From the NCBI GenBank assembly GCA_902786015.1, contig CADAAU010000011.1, positions 62,001-126,000 of the forward strand: a DNA stretch of 64,000 bases, read 5' to 3'. A model generated the notes under the pieces. That model had not been told where the DNA came from. It did not search any database and worked only from the letters and a program-made list of their open reading frames with translations. Both the position numbers and the translations under genes were made by a program. Positions 51,628-61,266 of the stretch are shown one piece after another. The stretch's first letter is position 1, and each line of letters starts with the position of its first letter. Origin of the DNA: an uncultured Coriobacteriaceae bacterium (GTDB taxonomy: Bacteria > Actinomycetota > Coriobacteriia > Coriobacteriales > Atopobiaceae).

Positions 51628-53529
51628 TGGTATTTTTTTGCGTTTTGGCTTGACTTGACAAAGTGGTCTCTGGTAGAATTTCTATATGGTGCTATGGTGT
51701 TATCTATTGACAGGGGGACGGGCATGGCCTACTTCCTCAAGAAGACGAAGAACAAGAAGGGGCTCTACCTCCAGATCTACGAGAGCCACTGGGACCCGCA
51801 GCGCGGCCACACGGTCAACCGGTCCGTGAGGGCCGTGGGCTACGAGCACGAGCTCAGGGAGTCCGGGATCGCGGACCCGGTCGCCCACTTCAGGGCCGAG
51901 GTCGCCTCCATGAACGCCGAGCGCAAGGCGGCAAGGGAGAAGGACAAGGTGCGCGAGATCGGCCCCGAGCCGGCCGAGCGGCACCTCGGCCACTTCGCGA
52001 TCAAGGCGATAGACGACGCGCTGGGGGTGGCCGGCGACCTCGCATACCTGCAGGTCCCCTCCGGCTTCCGCTTCTCGCTGGCCGACCTGCTGTCGTCCCT
52101 GGTGTACGCGCGCTGCGTCGCGCCCTGCTCGAAGTCGAGGACCTTCCACGACGTCCTGCCGCTGATGGAGGGCGTGGGGGCGGGCTTCTCGCTCGACCAG
52201 CTCTACGACGGGCTCGCCTACCTCGGGGACGAGTGCGAGAAGGTGGTGGAGATATACAACGCCCGCGTGGCGGCGCTCTTCCCCAGGGACACGTCGAAGT
52301 CCTACTTCGACTGCACCAACTTCTACTTCGAGATAGGCCGCGAGGACGACCTGCGCAGGAAGGGCCCCTCCAAGGAGCACAGGCCCGAGCCGATCGTGGG
52401 CATGGGCCTTCTGCTCGACGCCGACTGCGTGCCGGTCGGCATGAGCGTGTTCCCCGGCAACGAGAGCGAGAAGCCGCAGATCAGACGCGTCGTGGCGCAG
52501 CTCAAGGAGCGCCACGCCATCTCCGGCCGCACGGTGAGGGTGGCCGACAAGGGGCCCGACTGCGCCGACAACGTGGCCGACGCCGTGCTCTCGGGCGACG
52601 GCTACATATTCTCGAAGTCGGTGAAGACCCTGCCGGCGGCCGATCGCGCCTGGGCGCTGTCGGGGGACGGGTGGACCGACGTCGCCGACGGTTCCGGCGG
52701 CGTCGCCTGGAGCTACAAGGAGGTGACGGACGACTTCGAGTACAGGGTGGCCGGCGAGGACGGGCGGACGAGGGCCGTCCGCCTCCCCGAGAAGCGGGTG
52801 GTCACCTACAGCCCCCAGCTCGCGAGGAAGCAGACGTACGAGATAAACAGGCAGGTGGAGAAGGCAAGGGCGCTGCGCCTGGCCGCCGCGAAGAGGGGCG
52901 AGTACGGCGACAGCGCGAAGTACGTCACCTTCGCGGCCGTGGACGGAGAGGGCGAGATGGAGGACGGGACGAGGGTGGTGGCCACCCTCAACCACGAGGC
53001 GATACGCAGGGCCAAGTCCGTCGCCGGCTACAACATGATCGTCACCTCGGAGGTCGGCATGTCCGCCCGCGAGGTGTACGACGCCTACCACCAGCTGTGG
53101 CGGATCGAGGAGAGCTTCAAGGTGATGAAGTCGGAGCTCGACGCGCGTCCCGTCTACCTGCGGAGGCAATCGACCATCACCGGACACTTCCTCATATGCT
53201 ACATCGCCGTGCTGCTGATCCGGCTGCTGCAGGTGAAGGTGCTGGGCGACGAGTTCCGCTCGGAGGAGGTCATGGGCCTCCTCCGCGGGCTCAACGTGTG
53301 CCAGGCGTCGGACAGGAGGTACGTCAACGTCTCGAGGCGCACGCCCATCATCGAGGGGCTGGCGGCCAGGACCGGCCTGCCCCTGCTGCACTTCAACCTG
53401 ACCAGGGGCGAGGTCAAGGCGATCGCAGGCTGTTCGCTCGAGACTCTGCGGGGAAAGGGAGAAGTCCCCTCCGCCAGCAAAAAAGTGGCTAGGGGACCTC
53501 GTAGCACCATAAATGGGAGTTAAATACCA
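51628..53529. mobile_element. IS1634-family (IS4 group) insertion sequence
   Basis: Limits approximate. An 8-bp inverted terminal match (TGGTATTT at 51628, its complement at 53522-53529) encloses one transposase gene. No obvious target duplication, but the flanking 104-bp direct repeat shows rearrangement at this site. Confidence 0.6.
51724..53523 (+). CDS. IS1634-family transposase
   Basis: 599 aa from ATG 51724. DDE landmarks of the IS4/IS1634 group: first Asp in KSYFDCTNFYFEIG, second Asp in RTVRVADKGPD, and the YREK-like Glu region YHQLWRIEESFKVMKSEL with the catalytic Glu. The long insertion between the second Asp and Glu is typical. Intact frame, GC content far higher (about 65%) than the defence genes next to it. 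Confidence 0.88.
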   Translation: MAYFLKKTKNKKGLYLQIYESHWDPQRGHTVNRSVRAVGYEHELRESGIADPVAHFRAEVASMNAERKAAREKDKVREIGPEPAERHLGHFAIKAIDDALGVAGDLAYLQVPSGFRFSLADLLSSLVYARCVAPCSKSRTFHDVLPLMEGVGAGFSLDQLYDGLAYLGDECEKVVEIYNARVAALFPRDTSKSYFDCTNFYFEIGREDDLRRKGPSKEHRPEPIVGMGLLLDADCVPVGMSVFPGNESEKPQIRRVVAQLKERHAISGRTVRVADKGPDCADNVADAVLSGDGYIFSKSVKTLPAADRAWALSGDGWTDVADGSGGVAWSYKEVTDDFEYRVAGEDGRTRAVRLPEKRVVTYSPQLARKQTYEINRQVEKARALRLAAAKRGEYGDSAKYVTFAAVDGEGEMEDGTRVVATLNHEAIRRAKSVAGYNMIVTSEVGMSAREVYDAYHQLWRIEESFKVMKSELDARPVYLRRQSTITGHFLICYIAVLLIRLLQVKVLGDEFRSEEVMGLLRGLNVCQASDRRYVNVSRRTPIIEGLAARTGLPLLHFNLTRGEVKAIAGCSLETLRGKGEVPSASKKVARGPRSTINGS

Positions 53530-53537
53530 AAGTCAGG

Positions 53538-53641
53538 CACTATACTGCAATGAGTGTGTTTTGATTCGATGGTGGAGCATGCGCATGGCAGACGAATCGT
53601 TAACGGTCTTTGGTCTCGACCGCGCGGACGAGTGGGATGCG
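53538..53641 (+). repeat. Direct repeat, copy 2
   Basis: Partner of 51424-51527; includes the start of the FemAB-like pseudogene (ATG 53585). Confidence 0.85.
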
Positions 53642-54624
53642 GCACGGCGATGGCGAGCCCTTGCTCGTGAGCTACGACGGGGCGGACGGGACGCGCGGCA
53701 TAAACGTGGTGATGCGCCGCGACGTTGGCGATGCCCCGCGTCTTAAAAGGCGCGTGGAGAGCGGTAGGCTCTTTGACCTTGCGACACCATACGGGTACGG
53801 CGGTTGGCTCGTGGAGGGCCAGGATGTCGAAGGGCTGTTCCGAGCGTACAAGCGGTGGTGCGCAAAGGCTGGGATCGTGTGCGAGTTCGTGCGCTTCCAC
53901 CCCATGTTTGCCAACCACGCCGCGTGCGAGGGCCTCTACGACGTGATGCCTCTGGGCGAGGTAGTGCGTCGTCCTCTCGAGTCCCGAGGCGCTGTGGGCC
54001 AGCATGACGAGCACCTGTCGCAACAGGGTGCGCAGGGCGCGAAAGCTGGGTGTGGAGGTGCGCAGCGGGCGGACGGCTGAGGCGTACCGCGCCTTCAGGG
54101 ACGTGTACGAGCCAACCATGGACCGAGTGGACGCCCGTCGGTACTGCCGCTTCGGCGACGGCTTCTACGAGTCGCTCCGATGCGACCTTCCCGATGAGGC
54201 CTTGGTGTTTTGGGCGGAGGCGGAAGGCGCTGTGATGGCGGCCTCCATCATGCTCGCCTGCAACGGCATGATGAACTACCACCTGGGCGGAAGCGTGCAC
54301 GAGTACGCGGGCGGCGTGGCCATGAACCTGCTCATGTACGAGGCCGCACTCTGGGGTTGCGAGCACGGATGCAAGACACTATACCTGGGCGGCGGCGTGG
54401 GCTCCGGAAGCGACGGCGTGCTGCGGTTCAAGCAGACTTTCTGTAAAGGCGGGACAGGCAGGTTCCACGTCGGGAGGCGGGTGTTCCTCGGGGAGGAGTT
54501 CCGGAGGCTGTGCTCCCTGGCAGGCGACGAGAGCCGGGCGGGTGCCGACGGGTTCTTTCCCGCATATCGCCTTCCGGCGGACGAGTGCCAGCACGCGCGG
54601 CATGGATACCAGGAATCGAGGTGA
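53585..54624 (+). pseudogene. FemAB/lipid II:glycine glycyltransferase-like protein, frameshifted
   Basis: Three frames carry one protein. ATG 53585 reads ESLTVFGLDRADEWDA; after a shift near 53640 follow HGDGEPLLVSYDGADGTRG and RLFDLATPYGYGGWLVEG (CEFVRFHPMF typical of FemAB); after a second shift near 53960 come WASMTSTCRNRVRRARKLGVEV, SIMLACNGMMNYHLGGS, MYEAALWGCEHGCKTLYLGGGVGSGSDGVLRFKQTF. FemAB-type GNAT enzymes add amino acids to peptidoglycan precursors or modify surface glycans. At least two frameshifts make it inactive, unless sequence errors are involved. Confidence 0.75.
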
Positions 54625-54628
54625 CGCC

Positions 54629-55665
54629 ATGGCTGACGGGTGTGCTCGCGACCCGCTGATCTCGGTTATTGTGCCTGTGTTCAACGTGTACAGGTATCTG
54701 CGGCAGAGCTTGGAAAGCGTCCTCGGCCAGACGTATGGAAACCTGCAGGTCCTTGTCGTGGACGACGGCTCCACGGACGGCGGCGGGGTCATATGTGACG
54801 AGTGCGCCGCACGCGACGGTCGCGTGACGGTGCACCACACGGACAACCGGGGGCTGTCGGAGGCGAGGAACCTCGGGCTCGCGAGGGCGACCGGCGAGTA
54901 CGTGGCCTTCCTGGACAGCGACGACTGGCTCGAGGAGCGCGCGTACGAGACGCTCGTCGGCGAGGCGCTTGCTACGGGCGCGGACGTCGTGGCGTGCAGG
55001 TTCTTCCAGGAGTACGCCAACGGCACGGGCGAGTCCGGCGGGCCTTTGGAGAGGCGCGTGATCGAAGGGGGAGAGATTCTGCGCACGTACCTCACGGGCA
55101 ACGGCATCGACTACGTGAGTCACGACGCGTGGAACAAGCTCTACCGAGCGGATCTGTTCGATGGGGTGCGCTATCCCACGGGGATGATCTTCGAGGACAT
55201 CGCGACCACGTACAAGCTGCTGAGACGCGCGTGAAGGCTCGAGTACGTGCCTGAGCGCCTCGTGCACTACCGCAACCGCGCGGGAAGCCTGTCCAACGTG
55301 CACTCGATGAAGAGCCTCGTGGACTACTGGCTGGTGTACCGCGAGCGGTTTGAGGTGTTGGGGCCGATGTGCGACGAGTACTACCGGCTGTCGCTTGCCG
55401 CGTGCTTGGAGGCGATAAGCGCGCTTGGCGCTGGTGTGCCGGCTGCACGCGTGATGAACGGGAAGGGGCCAGACAGCAGCTGGACGACATGCAGCGGTTT
55501 GCCAAGGAGCATCGCCGCGAGGTCCTGCGAGATCCCGCGTACTCCGCCCACGTGCGGATGGCGAGTCTGTATGCGCAGAGCCGCAATCCGCTGCTCCTGA
55601 GGTGTCTATATTTGATGACGCTGGCGTATCGGAGTCGCAGCCGAAATCAGATGTTTGCCGAGTAG
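54629..55665 (+). pseudogene. GT2 glycosyltransferase with in-frame TGA and a frameshift
   Basis: ATG 54629. PLISVIVPVFNVYRYLRQSLES, VVDDGSTDGGGVICDECA, LDSDDWLEERAYETL, ISHDAWNKLYRADLFDG-type block and MIFEDIATTYKLLRRA, then TGA 55232-55234. The same frame goes on: RLEYVPERLVHYRNRAGSL, as expected for the family where a CGA or CGG Arg would stand. A second shift near 55455 leads to QLDDMQRFAKEHRREV and LLLRCLYLMTLAYRS to 55665. Non-functional as sequenced. Confidence 0.75.
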
Positions 55666-55679
55666 CTAGGGAGGGTGGC

Positions 55680-56600
55680 ATGTCGGCAAAGTCCATACTC
55701 ATCATTGGCGCGGGCGACGCGCAGGTCCCCCTCATCGAGGCCGCGAGGCACGAAGGCTACCGCGCGGTGGTGTGCGACTGGGACGGGGCCGCACCTGGCG
55801 CGGCTCTTGCGGACGACTTCCGCCGCGTGAGCACGAAGGACGGGGACGGGCTGCTCCGCGTCGCTATCGAAAGGCGCGTGGATGGCGTGGCTGCCAAATC
55901 GGAGTACGCCATGTGCGACGTTGCACGCATCGCGCACTGTTTGGGGTTGGTGGGTAACCCCGTGGAGGCGATTGCGACACTTTCCTCCAAGGCGAGGTTT
56001 CGGGAGCTGCAACGGCGGGCGGAGTTGTTCGCGCCGCGGTTCGTGTGTGGCGATGGCCCGTTGAGGCTTGTCGAGGAGGCCATGTTTGAGCTTGCGTTTC
56101 CCGTCGTGGTGAAACCGGACCAGTGCTCGGGGTCCAGGGGGACGACCGTCGTGCATGACCCGGGCGACCGCATCGCGCTGGAGCGGGCCATCTCTGCGTG
56201 CGCGCGGCTGTCCCGCAACGGGCACGCGGTCGTGGAGGAGCACGTGCCCATGGCGTCGCGCGCCACCATAGAGGGCGAGGTGTTCGTGCATGGGGGAGAC
56301 GTGCTGTGGGACGGGCTCTTTCTCACTGTACGATGCGGACATGCCCCCGCGATTCCCGCGACGTACGTCTTTCCCTTGGAAGGGGAAGAGCGCGTGGTCG
56401 ACGCGGTGAAAGACGCGCTGCGTGCGGCGCTCGGGGCGGCTGGCGTGCTTCACGGCGAGTACAACGTGGAGGCGTACGTGACGGAGTCGGGCGAGCCGTT
56501 CATCATCGAGATAAACCCCCGCCAGGGCGGCAACGACTTGCGCGGTACGTGCGGGAGCATTGTGGCGTGGACCTCACCCGGCTGCAGCCTCTTGAGCATG
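55680..56600 (+). pseudogene. ATP-grasp ligase, frameshifted and truncated
   Basis: ATG 55680 with AGGGAGGGTGG. ATP-grasp enzyme: ILIIGAGDAQVPLIEAARHEG, GVAAKSEYAMCDVA, FPVVVKPDQCSGSRGTTVV (P-loop-like Lys and Gly), AVVEEHVPMASRATIEGEVF and FIIEINPRQGGNDL with the metal-binding E-x-N. A shift near 56537 follows (ARYVREHCGVDLTRLQPLEH in another frame). From about 56600 the strand is antisense to a HerA fragment. Family members ligate amino acids, often in polysaccharide or peptide modification. Confidence 0.7.
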
Positions 56601-56619
56601 CCGGCGACGCATGCGGGTT

Positions 56620-57457
56620 TGTCGCTTGCCTGGCTGATTGCCGATGCCACGCTCACAAGACGCCGCAGGAGCGGCCTGTGCGTCCTGTCCGTGGCCTGGC
56701 TGAGCATGGCCCACGTGTCCACGTCGAAGTAGAAGTCGCTCGGTACGGGAATGCGGTCACCTCCTCCCTTTCTGGTGCTGAGTTCGTAGGTCGTCTTGTC
56801 AGGCGTCAGCACCTGCCTGCCAACGTACTCGCCGTTGAAGTCGATGACCACGAACCTGTTCCGCGTGCCGCCTGGATTCTCGCGAAGCGCAAGAAAGTCG
56901 GTGTAGAGCCTGCACAGCGTGTTAGACTTACCCGACCCCGTGTTGCCGAAGACGCCTATGTGGCTTGCGAACAGCTTGTCGGCGGGCACGGTGACCGGCA
57001 CGCCGCCATGTCCCGCGAGCGCGCCTATCCGGAAGCCCCCCTTGCCCTCGCCGCCGTCCGGGGAGCTGATCGCGTCGAGCTCGTCCGGCGCGAGGACGTA
57101 GGCCTTCGACCTTACGAGCGGCAGCACGGTGACGCCCCGGTCGAACCGACCCTGGCTCATGACGCCAAACACGGAGACGTCCACATAGCGCTCGAGGTAT
57201 GACCCCGGCGCCTCGCGGTCGTCGCCCGGACGAACGCGGCTCTCCTGCTGGTAGTCCCCCTCTATGGCACCGATCACGTCGTCGAACCCGCAGGGAATCT
57301 TCACGTAGCCCCCTACGGACACGCCTCGGACCAAGCTACCGTTATAGAAGATGTGGGACTCGTTGGCCTCGCTGTATATGCGCACCTTGACCTTCGAACC
57401 CCTTACCTCGGATACCTCCCCCACGAGCAGCCGGGGGTCTGCTATCGGGCGATCCAT
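56620..57457 (-). pseudogene. HerA-like ATPase/translocase, C-terminally truncated
   Basis: ATG at 57457. N-terminal HAS-barrel (LLVGEVSEVRGSKVKVRIYSE ... GGYVKIPCGFDDVIGAIEG), then the FtsK-HerA ATPase with Walker A GVFGNTGSGKSN (about residue 170) and Walker B-like RFVVIDFNGEY. The frame stays open but after VSVASAISQASDKP it is antisense to the ATP-grasp gene, so the last two thirds of the ATPase are lost. HerA pairs with SIR2, NurA or DUF4297-type nucleases in antiphage defence. A C-terminal piece of such a partner lies at 57442-57590. Confidence 0.7.
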
Positions 57458-57590
57458 CTGACCACCTCCGCGAGCTCGGCGATACCGAGTTCTTTGCCGT
57501 CTTCCGGCACGAGGTAGAAGACGTTCTTGCAGTCGCCGAAGTAGCCCTCGAACCTCCCGGGCACGTTCCTCTGGCAGCGCGGGTCCAAGT
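57442..57590 (-). pseudogene. C-terminal fragment of the HerA partner protein
   Basis: The last 49 or so codons of a protein ending RCQRNVPGRFEGYFGD and IAELAEVVRWIAR, whose stop codon (57442-57444) overlaps the HerA start. Its main body is replaced by a transposase fragment. The sequence is too short to assign to a SIR2, NurA or other partner. Confidence 0.45.
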
Positions 57591-57594
57591 CGAC

Positions 57595-58147
57595 GCTCGT
57601 GCAGTACGCGGAGCGCGTCGTGGGCGGCAGGCGCGTGGTGGTGTACCTCGACCTGCTGGAGCAGCTGGAGACCCAGGCCAACTACAGGCGCCACATCGAC
57701 ATGGGCGACAGGGCCTACACGGAGGCCAGGCTCGAGGAGCTCTCGCCGCTCATGGGCGTCTACGTGCTGCAGACCTCGCTGTCGCGGGACGAGCGCGACG
57801 CGGAGTCCGTCTTCGCCCTCTACAAGGGGCGCTGGGCGGACGAGACCTACTTCGACTACTTCAAGAACGGGCAGGACGGGCACGCGCTCTGCCAGCAGGA
57901 CTACTACAGGCGGCAGGGCCTCGCCTTCGTGATGCTGGTGTCCGGCCTGATAGAGTGCGAGGTCAGGGCCGCCATGGCCAGGTCAGGGCTGGGGATGTCG
58001 GTCACCGACGTGCTCATGGACGCGCGCGCCGCCAAGGCCGACAGGCTCGGCGGCGCGTGGGTCGTGAACAACTGCCTGAGGAAGCGGGACGCGCGCTTCA
58101 GGCGGCTCGGGGTCGCGATGGAGGCTAAGCCCGACAGGGGCGCTTGA
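57595..58147 (+). pseudogene. Transposase C-terminal fragment (IS4-like)
   Basis: The frame from about 57599 encodes the distal DDE part: GVYVLQTSLSRDERDAESVFALYKGRWADETYF with the catalytic Glu in a YKGRWxxE context, DYYRRQGLAFVMLVSGLIECEV, and NNCLRKRDARFRRLGVAM. No first or second Asp. It interrupts the HerA partner gene. Confidence 0.65.
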
Positions 58148-58239
58148 CTTCCCACCTAATAATCCCGATTCTTGTGACTAGTCGCGATGGGGACGATGAA
58201 GGTGTGTGTTTAAACGCACAATGCTTCTCGTAGGTCCAA

Positions 58240-61200
58240 TCATTTCAACCATTTATCGAGTTCCGCAAGGTAGTACGACGGCAGTTTTCCGAGCTTCGTT
58301 TCAACTGCCTGTCTTTTCCTTTCGATTGCCTTGCGTGTGGTTTTCGCATCCGGGTTCCAATCGTGACCTACAGCGTCGACGATAATGTTCGCAACGATGC
58401 GGTCGTCGAATAGCTCCTCGCAAACCGTCGCGCTTCTCAGGTCTACGACGCCGTATTTGATCTTTCGCTGCAAATCGCTCATCTTTTCAATCCACGCTTG
58501 GTCTACCGACGGCGTGTCCATTTCGAGAGCATCGATTACGCATGACGCGAAATGACTCAAGGAGTATTTCACGGTATTCGCAAGGATGCGCTCAATGTTC
58601 TGCGGTTTCGGGTTAACGTTGAGCGCCCCGAACGATAGGCTGAGGTTTTCGCCGATCTCCGCGATGTTCGAGCCGCCGACCCACATATCCACGACGAGCT
58701 TGAGCTGTGCTGGGCTCAGCTTGAGATTGTGCGGGCGGGTTATCTCGACGAAGCCTTCTATCAGTACGGTGAGATCGGACATGTCGCTCGCGAAGAAGTC
58801 TTGGCTCGATTGCCTGGATACCCAAGAGGACAATCCGCGGGCTTTCCTCATGCCGAGCTGCGTCCTTCCGCATAGCGGTGCGGAATCCTCGGATTCGAGG
58901 GCCTCGCTGATTGCCTGGAAGAGCTTTATCAGGCGCTCGCGCTCCTCGTCGTCGGCGCATGCGTATGCGAAAGTCGCAACGCATAACTGCGTGACGTCTA
59001 GCTTTTCTCCGTCGGCGGACATCGCGTTTGCGATGTAGCTCTCTATCGCCTCGAGGGGCTTGATCCGCTTTTCCGCCAAGGGCTTGCCGTCGCCTTCGTT
59101 GCAGCCGAACGAATCAACAAAGGCGTCGGCTAAGTCCGCCTCGAGTTCCGCGTCGCCCAGATGCTCAAGAATGGCGTTGACAATAGCGAATCCGGGAAAC
59201 CCCGTAATCCGCTGGTTCGGCTTGGGGTTCGCCTCGTCCTTGAGTAGGTTGAGGATCGCGCTATGGCACGCCTCGGTTTGCGATTCGCTGTAGAGCCGCG
59301 CGTACTCTTCTTGCGTGGTTGCGCGGCTGGTTCCAGGATCCGTTATGAGCACGGTTCCCTCGCTGTACTTTCCCGATCGTGCGGCGCGCCCGATGAGGTT
59401 CTGGAAATCCCGCGTCCTAGGGTCGTCCTTTCCCGTTTTGACACCGGTGATAAGCAAGTACTTGATAGGGAGGTTGACCCCTTCGGCAAGCGTCGAGGTG
59501 CACGCTATGCACCGCACATGGGAATTCTGCACTGCGAATTCCACCGCCTGCCTTATGGAGCCTTGCAGGTCGCCGTAGTGCGGGAGGATTCCGGTAGCCA
59601 AACCCTTCGCCAGGTCGCACCCGTTTCCGTAGTGCAGTTCGACCAGCGTCTTGAAGCGCTCGATCTCCGAGCGATCGATCATCCCTTTGATGCCGGACAA
59701 TTCGCACCCGCGCGCGTCGAGATCGGCAAGCCGCCTGAAGTAAGGCCATATCGACGATTTCTTCGGGATATAGATCGCGCTTGCGCCGTTTGGCGCCAGC
59801 TGGTTGGCATAGTAGGTGGCGACGTCCCTTGCCACTTCGCTGCGCCCTTGGAAGAAATCTGGGAAGAGCCGGGTTTTCCTTTCGCGTGGGAACTTGGTGA
59901 GCTTTTGCTCGACGAGGTCGACGTTCGCGAAGTACTCCCGTTCGAATGGGCTCTCCTTCGTCCCGAACGACACCTGCGTTCCGAAGTTCAAACTAGGACC
60001 GCGCTTGGCCAGCGAGCCGACAGATTTCTCAGTCGTCTGTATCCCGTCGCCGATCACGACGAGCGATGGGTCGCCGAACGCCCATCTGGCAACCTCTTCG
60101 GCGTTTGAGATCACTGCCGACATGAGGACCATCTGGGCTTTGGGCTGGCGTGTTTTGATTTCCGACAAGAGCATCTCGTACGCGGGGCCCCGTGTGGTGC
60201 TGTCAATCAGGTGCGCCTCGTCGAATACGAACAGGTCTGCGTTCGCGAGAAGATTTGGCTCGTGGTGCATGACGAAGCTGAGCTTTTCGGGGGTGAAGAC
60301 GATGATCTTCGGCTTAGTAGCATGGTCCTGCAGCCACGGGTCGATCTCGAGCACCTCGGATGAGCGCCTGACTTCTGCGATGTCCCCGACGCCCATTCTG
60401 AGGTCCGCCGCGATTTCAGTGCACAGAGCGCGCAGTGGCGCGACGACGATCGCGAGGTTGCAAGCGTTCGCGTACACGCGCGACCTGATGAGCAGCTCTA
60501 TGCTCCTGGTCTTGCCGCTGCCCGTAGGCAGCTGGATGAACGAGTTTTCACCAGAGAATACGCCAGCTTCGCCGATCCTCGCTTGCGCCTGCCAGAGTAT
60601 CTTGCTTGAGTTGGCGTTCTTGAGATACCGCTTCCATGTTTCAAGATTCAAGCCCGAATACGCGGGCAGCAGCCTCCGCGAGCTCGCGGCGAGCGTGTCC
60701 GCGACCGCCACAACGAGCAGCTCACCGAAGAAGAGCTCCTCGGGCGATTCCCATGACATGAGGCCCCAGGCCTCCTCGGATACGGCATCCTCGTCTACCT
60801 GGCCTCCTTCGAGGTATACGCAGAGGTTTGGAAGGTCGGCGGGCGGCGGGGCGGAAGCCAGAAGGTGCCTCACAAGGCCGGTGAAGATGCCGGAGTTGAT
60901 GCCGTAGCGCCGCTCGTCTTCGATCCTCGCTGCGGCCACCTTCGCACTCCCGTAGTTCCCGATGAGGAAGTATGTCGCCATGGCAAGCTGCCAGTAACCG
61001 TCGTCCAAGGAGGTTCCCTTCGCCTCGCTGGCGGCCGCGTCGTAGAACGATGCGACCTTTTCGAGATCGCCGAGCAGTTCGACGCCCGTCGACCCGTCGA
61101 TGCGGGCACCCGCGTAGTCGGCAAGCGCGAGCACCGCGGAGTAGTGGAGGTCGTCGGATTCGGCCTTGTATCGGGGACGCAGCGCGGGGCTCACAGAGAA

Positions 61201-61266
61201 CTCGACCTGCTTGGCTTTGGCCTTCGCGTACTTGAGCTTCTGGTCGGATGTCCTGCCGAGGATCAT
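58240..61266 (-). CDS. hamB: Hachiman system helicase (HamB-like)
   Basis: 1008 aa from ATG 61266, overlapping the hamA stop. Superfamily 2 helicase: Q-region, Walker A LPTGSGKT (about 249-256), VVAPLRALCTE, DEAH box VFDEAHL (about 350), SAVISNAEEVARW, ACTSTLAEGVNLP and motif VI QNLIGRAARSGKYSEG (about 625). The long N-terminal and C-terminal helical regions match Hachiman HamB. HamB with the HamA nuclease defends against phages; HamB is thought to hold HamA inactive until it meets damaged or phage DNA. No truncation seen. Confidence 0.85.
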   Translation of the reverse strand: MILGRTSDQKLKYAKAKAKQVEFSVSPALRPRYKAESDDLHYSAVLALADYAGARIDGSTGVELLGDLEKVASFYDAAASEAKGTSLDDGYWQLAMATYFLIGNYGSAKVAAARIEDERRYGINSGIFTGLVRHLLASAPPPADLPNLCVYLEGGQVDEDAVSEEAWGLMSWESPEELFFGELLVVAVADTLAASSRRLLPAYSGLNLETWKRYLKNANSSKILWQAQARIGEAGVFSGENSFIQLPTGSGKTRSIELLIRSRVYANACNLAIVVAPLRALCTEIAADLRMGVGDIAEVRRSSEVLEIDPWLQDHATKPKIIVFTPEKLSFVMHHEPNLLANADLFVFDEAHLIDSTTRGPAYEMLLSEIKTRQPKAQMVLMSAVISNAEEVARWAFGDPSLVVIGDGIQTTEKSVGSLAKRGPSLNFGTQVSFGTKESPFEREYFANVDLVEQKLTKFPRERKTRLFPDFFQGRSEVARDVATYYANQLAPNGASAIYIPKKSSIWPYFRRLADLDARGCELSGIKGMIDRSEIERFKTLVELHYGNGCDLAKGLATGILPHYGDLQGSIRQAVEFAVQNSHVRCIACTSTLAEGVNLPIKYLLITGVKTGKDDPRTRDFQNLIGRAARSGKYSEGTVLITDPGTSRATTQEEYARLYSESQTEACHSAILNLLKDEANPKPNQRITGFPGFAIVNAILEHLGDAELEADLADAFVDSFGCNEGDGKPLAEKRIKPLEAIESYIANAMSADGEKLDVTQLCVATFAYACADDEERERLIKLFQAISEALESEDSAPLCGRTQLGMRKARGLSSWVSRQSSQDFFASDMSDLTVLIEGFVEITRPHNLKLSPAQLKLVVDMWVGGSNIAEIGENLSLSFGALNVNPKPQNIERILANTVKYSLSHFASCVIDALEMDTPSVDQAWIEKMSDLQRKIKYGVVDLRSATVCEELFDDRIVANIIVDAVGHDWNPDAKTTRKAIERKRQAVETKLGKLPSYYLAELDKWLK

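Noticed and set aside
51700..53391. 563-codon leftward ORF opposite the IS1634 transposase
   Set aside because: Shadow of a GC-rich gene; composition dominated by His/Gly/Leu/Arg/Val repeats and no motifs.
37227..55234. TGA decoded as an amino acid in this organism
   Set aside because: Many intact genes here end in TGA with correct family lengths (for example hamA, nusG-like, the GT4 at 24207).
56450..57883. Leftward ORF as one 477-aa HerA protein
   Set aside because: The true HerA starts at 57457; the N-terminal part is antisense to a transposase and the C-terminal part is antisense to ATP-grasp.
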